The position numbers and the translations under genes were made by a program. Under the pieces are notes generated by a model. That model saw nothing but the letters and a program-made list of their open reading frames with translations. It was not told the DNA's origin and did no database searches. Shown in pieces: positions 8,191 through 11,265 of a stretch of DNA of 11,265 nucleotides. The DNA lies in assembly GCF_000611645.1 (NCBI RefSeq), contig NW_014012906.1, positions 10,968 through 22,232 on the forward strand, in the 5' to 3' direction. Source of the stretch: Monoraphidium neglectum. Taxonomy: Eukaryota; Chlorophyta; Chlorophyceae; Sphaeropleales; Selenastraceae. How positions within the stretch are numbered: position 1 is the first letter of the stretch; each line of letters begins with the position of its first letter.

Positions 8191-10888
8191 ATGGAGCAGC
8201 CTGGTGCGCCTCAGGTGGTGCGGCTGGACCAGGTGGCGGCGCCGCGCCCGGGGTCAGCCTTGGCGCAGCTGCCCCGTGTGTCAGGGATCCCCGACGACGG
8301 CATACGCCTCACAGAGGGCCAGGAGCGCACCCTGTGCGTCTCCACGCGTCTGCCTCCGCAGCTGCTGGCAGGCGGCCGCGGCGGGGAGGTCAGATGGTGC
8401 GTCCCGCCGCACCGGCGGCCCCGAAGTATTCAAACGGGCAGCTGTGCCTCCTCCCGCCCGCCAAACGGCGCAGAGGCACATGTGTTGGCCTGCACCACGG
8501 ACCACGCTCCGCGCGCAGTATGGCCGTATGCATGCATATGCATGCACGCACATGCACTCGCTCGCATGCGCACGCACGCACCCATGCACGCACGCACGCA
8601 CGCGCGCACGCACGCTCGCACACACGCACACAGGATTACGTGCGCCCCCGTAAAACATTATCAGTATCCTACATACGCACTGCAACTCCAGGCATGCGGA
8701 TGAGTTTGAGCTCCTTGAGGAGCTCTACCGCGGAAAGGCCAGCTCCCTGCACAGGGCGCGCCACAGGGCCAGCGGGGCCGTCGTAGCCCTCAAGACCTAC
8801 CGCAAGCGCCAGCTCAGCTCCCTCAACAGGCGCGCCGCGCCGCGCCGCGGCGTCTGGCGGCGCCCGGCTCGTCCTATTCGGACGGTCAGACAGAGGGGGC
8901 TTGGTTGTGAATGTCGTTGGCAGTTGCTTTCCAGCTGTGCACGGCACAAGCTGACCTCTTGCGGGCTGCTAAGGGCGAGCTCCAGTGCGTTTTCAGACAG
9001 CACCACCCTCTGGCCCGCCGCGCCCCTGGGCCCCGCGCCCCTCCAGATTCCAGGTGGAGCGCGAGGTGCGCCATCACGCGATGACTCACCACCCCCACGT
9101 GGTGGCGCTGCACGCGGCGTTTGAGGACGGCGAGAACGCTTACCTGGTGCAGGAGTACGCGGGTGGGCGCGTGCTGCTGGGCGCGCGCGTGTGTGTGCGT
9201 GCACTCACTTGTGCACGCGTGCGTGCAAGCATGTGTTTTGTGTGTGGTGCGGGTGTGTTGTGTGTTGCTTGGCAGCCTGCGGTGAGTATCTGTGCATTTC
9301 TTTTTGCGTTTGTATGTCGTCAACGGGGTGGAGTGCGTAAAGTCACATGGCGTCGAGTGCTTGCAACACGCAGGCCTGGGCCCAGAGGTGGTGGGCGCGA
9401 CACTTCATATTCCTTCCCCTAATGCGTTTGGTCCTGACGCCGCCCAGCTTCAAACCTCTGATGCCGGCGCCGTGGAAAAAGTATGCCAAACCCCCTCCAC
9501 CTTCCCTTGTCACCCATCATCAGGCGGAGGGGACCTGTTTGAGGCGGTCAAGCGTGCGCCATGCTGCCGCTTCAGCGAGGCCCGCGCCGTCGCCGCCTTC
9601 CTCTCACCGTTCCTGGTGCGCACGCTTTGGTCCCGAACCCCCCTGCCTGTTGTCATCGAATGGGGCCGCCGATGTGGCCGGCCGCATTCAAACCCCACCG
9701 CTCCCAAAGGCCACTCCGGGCCGTTGGAGCGGGTGCATACCCAGTGTTTGCGCACCCTTCCGAAGTATGCCTTTCGTTCCAGCAGTTCCCCCCTGTTTAT
9801 ACTCAGAGCGAACCACACCCCTGCTGCCGATCCCCCGCGCCGCTACTGCCTCTTGTCTGTTGGTGGTCGACACTGTCACGTGCTAGTCAGCCCTGGAGCA
9901 CCTGCACAGCCTCGGGGTGATACACAGGGACATCAAGCCAGAGAACATTCTGCTGGCGCGGCGGCGGCGACGGCAGAGCGTGCTGCAGAACATGCTGCAG
10001 AACGTGCAGCAGAGCGCGCAGCGGGGGCCGCCGCCGCCCGTGGGCGGTGCGGAGCAGCTGTGTCAGGCTGCAGGCGACGCAGACGCCCCGCATCGCGCCA
10101 GCGCGCCCGCGGTAGGGCCGGAGGAGGAGAGAGCGCCGCAGCAGGACGGCTGCGGGCGGCGGCAGGCGGAGGGGCGGGCTGGGGACGACGAGGATCTGAT
10201 TGTGAAGCTGGCAGGTGCGCCGCCTGCTGTCTGCAAAAACGATGGCACTCGCAGACGCGCCAGCCATCACGCAGACAGCGAGCCGATACGTACCCAGCAC
10301 CAGTTGAAGCGGTTGCCGCCGGCTGCTGCATGAGGAGGCGCGCGTTTTTGCGCTTTGGCGGATCACAGCGGCTGTCGCAACACACAACCCTGCCGCCGCG
10401 CAGATTTTGGCCTGAGCATCTGCACGCGGCACGAGCGGCCCGTCACGCGCGCGGGCACCCTGGACTTCATGGCGCCGGAGGTGAGAAGTTCACTGTGCAT
10501 TTGGGTCAGCAAACGAGTGGGTGTAAGTCATCAATTATCTCCCGATGCTGCGATGCACGGACAGAGGCTGCCAGAGGTAACCCGGGTAAAAACGGCGACG
10601 TCAGCTCCAAGGGGCTGCGACCATGCGCGCGTTCGCTGGCCCTAGCGTGCAATGTCCATTGCAGCCACTGCCGTAGGCCAAACAGCTCGGGAGCGGCATG
10701 TTGTAACGGCGCCGCGGCTTGAGGTGGGTTGGGTCCCCCGAACACAGGCCACGGCAACCCCCCAAAGTGCCACCTTCTGCGCTCACTCGCCACTGACAAA
10801 AGGTCCTGGTGTGCCCCGACAAGAAGCTTCCCGGTGACAACAAGGACCGCGCGGCGCTGCTGGGCTATGGGGCGGCCGTGGACGCCTG
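8191..10888 (+). CDS. Ser/Thr protein kinase with Aurora-like core, 3' truncated by window
   Basis: Exons: 8191-8396, 8692-8829, 9047-9162, 9524-9615, 9887-10214, 10404-10480, 10803-10888. All junctions agree in phase and give 347 residues. Landmarks: start of N-lobe DEFELLEEL (~72); loop YRGKASSLHRA (~81-91); VALK lysine K103; helix-C Glu E121 (QVEREV); hinge LVQEYAGGGDLF (~148-159); HRDIKPEN with D199 and N204; DFG D294; activation loop RPVTRAGTLDFMAPE (~305-319); then VCPDKKLPGDNKDR and VDAW. All catalytic residues are present, so it is probably active. The TRAGTLDFMAPE activation segment is Aurora-like, and a protein of this type would transfer phosphate from ATP to Ser/Thr. Notable points are a ~78-residue insertion between HRDxxxxN and DFG, and a probable GC-AG intron. 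The substrate-binding end of the C-lobe lies beyond the window. Residues 1-70 are an unrecognised N-terminal extension. Confidence 0.85.
8527..8632. repeat. CATG/ACGC microsatellite in kinase intron 1
   Basis: A nearly continuous run of GCATGCA, ACGC and CACA units sits inside the intron 8397-8691, between donor GTGCGT and acceptor CTCCAG. It is a simple-sequence repeat of the kind common in these algal introns. It also creates long spurious open frames on both strands. Confidence 0.85.
9176..9270. repeat. GT-rich simple sequence in kinase intron 3
   Basis: Alternating GTGTGTGCGTG and TGTGTGG tracts lie just after the donor GTGGGC at 9163, within the intron 9163-9523. This is low-complexity sequence with no coding signal. 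Confidence 0.7.
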
Positions 10889-11265
10889 GTGCGCGGGGGC
10901 GGCGCTGGCGCGGGGGCGGCGCCATTGCTTGGGCAGGGGCCGCCTCGCTCTTGCAGGGGCGGCGGGCCGCGGGCCGTTGCGATTTCTGTTGCTGCCTGCC
11001 GGCGGCGGGGTTGTGATTGTCCCCAGGGAGGCGCGCGGGCCGGCGAAATGTACGTGAGCATGCACCAGCGCGTGGTGCCAGGCCACTCCCAGCTTCCTCG
11101 CCATCCCGCCGCAACACTGCGGCTAAGCCTGGATCAAAGCCCCAACCAGCCCTCACTCTCACCCAACTGGCGGCTCTGGCAATCCTGGCCGCTCACGCCC
11201 CCGGCCCTCAAATCCAAGCCAAACACACTGACACCCTGTTACTCCCCACCCCCCTCCCCCCGCAC
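10889..11265 (+). other. Probable kinase intron running off the window
   Basis: It starts at donor GTGCGC, which splits the Trp codon of VDAW. Reading straight through gives a Gly/Arg-rich tail with a stop at 11055-11057 that does not resemble the helix expected next in a kinase. The last ~25 bases are a C-rich pyrimidine tract, which suggests that the next acceptor lies just outside. Confidence 0.5.

Noticed and set aside
8527..8632. Regular repeats considered as a CRISPR array
   Set aside because: It is a simple-sequence microsatellite without spacers, in an intron of a eukaryotic gene.
7956..8786. 276-residue plus-strand open frame over the microsatellite
   Set aside because: The frame is kept open by the ACGC repeat, and the kinase exons on either side use other frames.
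9292..10722. 476-residue open frame on the plus strand
   Set aside because: It runs through three kinase introns and overlaps kinase exons 4-6. The kinase motifs lie partly in other frames and are recovered only by splicing.

Overview
The window looks like nuclear DNA of a chlamydomonadalean (volvocine-type) green alga. The evidence is high GC, G/C-ending codons confined to short exons, many introns of about 190-360 bp with GTGCGC/GTGGGC-like donors and CAG acceptors, CTAAC-like branch sites, and abundant (CATG/ACGC)n and GT microsatellites. No bacterial operon structure, tRNA, rRNA, CRISPR array or complete mobile element was seen. The gene models were assembled by hand from exon islands, splice sites and reading-phase agreement. 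No search was run.

Layout: (1) 41-4404, minus strand: an 11-exon gene for an alpha/beta-hydrolase-fold protein of about 535 aa. It has a plausible Ser/Asp/His triad split over three exons and an unrecognised C-terminal region of roughly 180 aa. (2) 4405-5300: no convincing gene; it holds a short tandem repeat with a perfect 13-bp palindrome. (3) 6169-6901, minus strand: a two-exon, 149-aa gene for a small DnaJ-type Cys-rich (zinc-finger) protein with one membrane segment and a plastid-transit-like N-terminus. Its 3' UTR probably runs to a TGTAA signal near 5311. (4) 6902-8190: intergenic, a likely divergent promoter. (5) 8191 to at least 10888, plus strand: the first seven exons (347 residues) of a Ser/Thr protein kinase with an Aurora-like catalytic core, cut off by the right edge.

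Nothing links the three genes into one pathway. The Cys-rich protein is probably a plastid membrane protein, the hydrolase could be an esterase or lipase, and the kinase is a signalling enzyme. The points most worth a second look are the hydrolase's C-terminal region and altered nucleophile elbow, the kinase's catalytic-loop insertion and probable GC-AG intron, and the CxC variant in the zinc finger.
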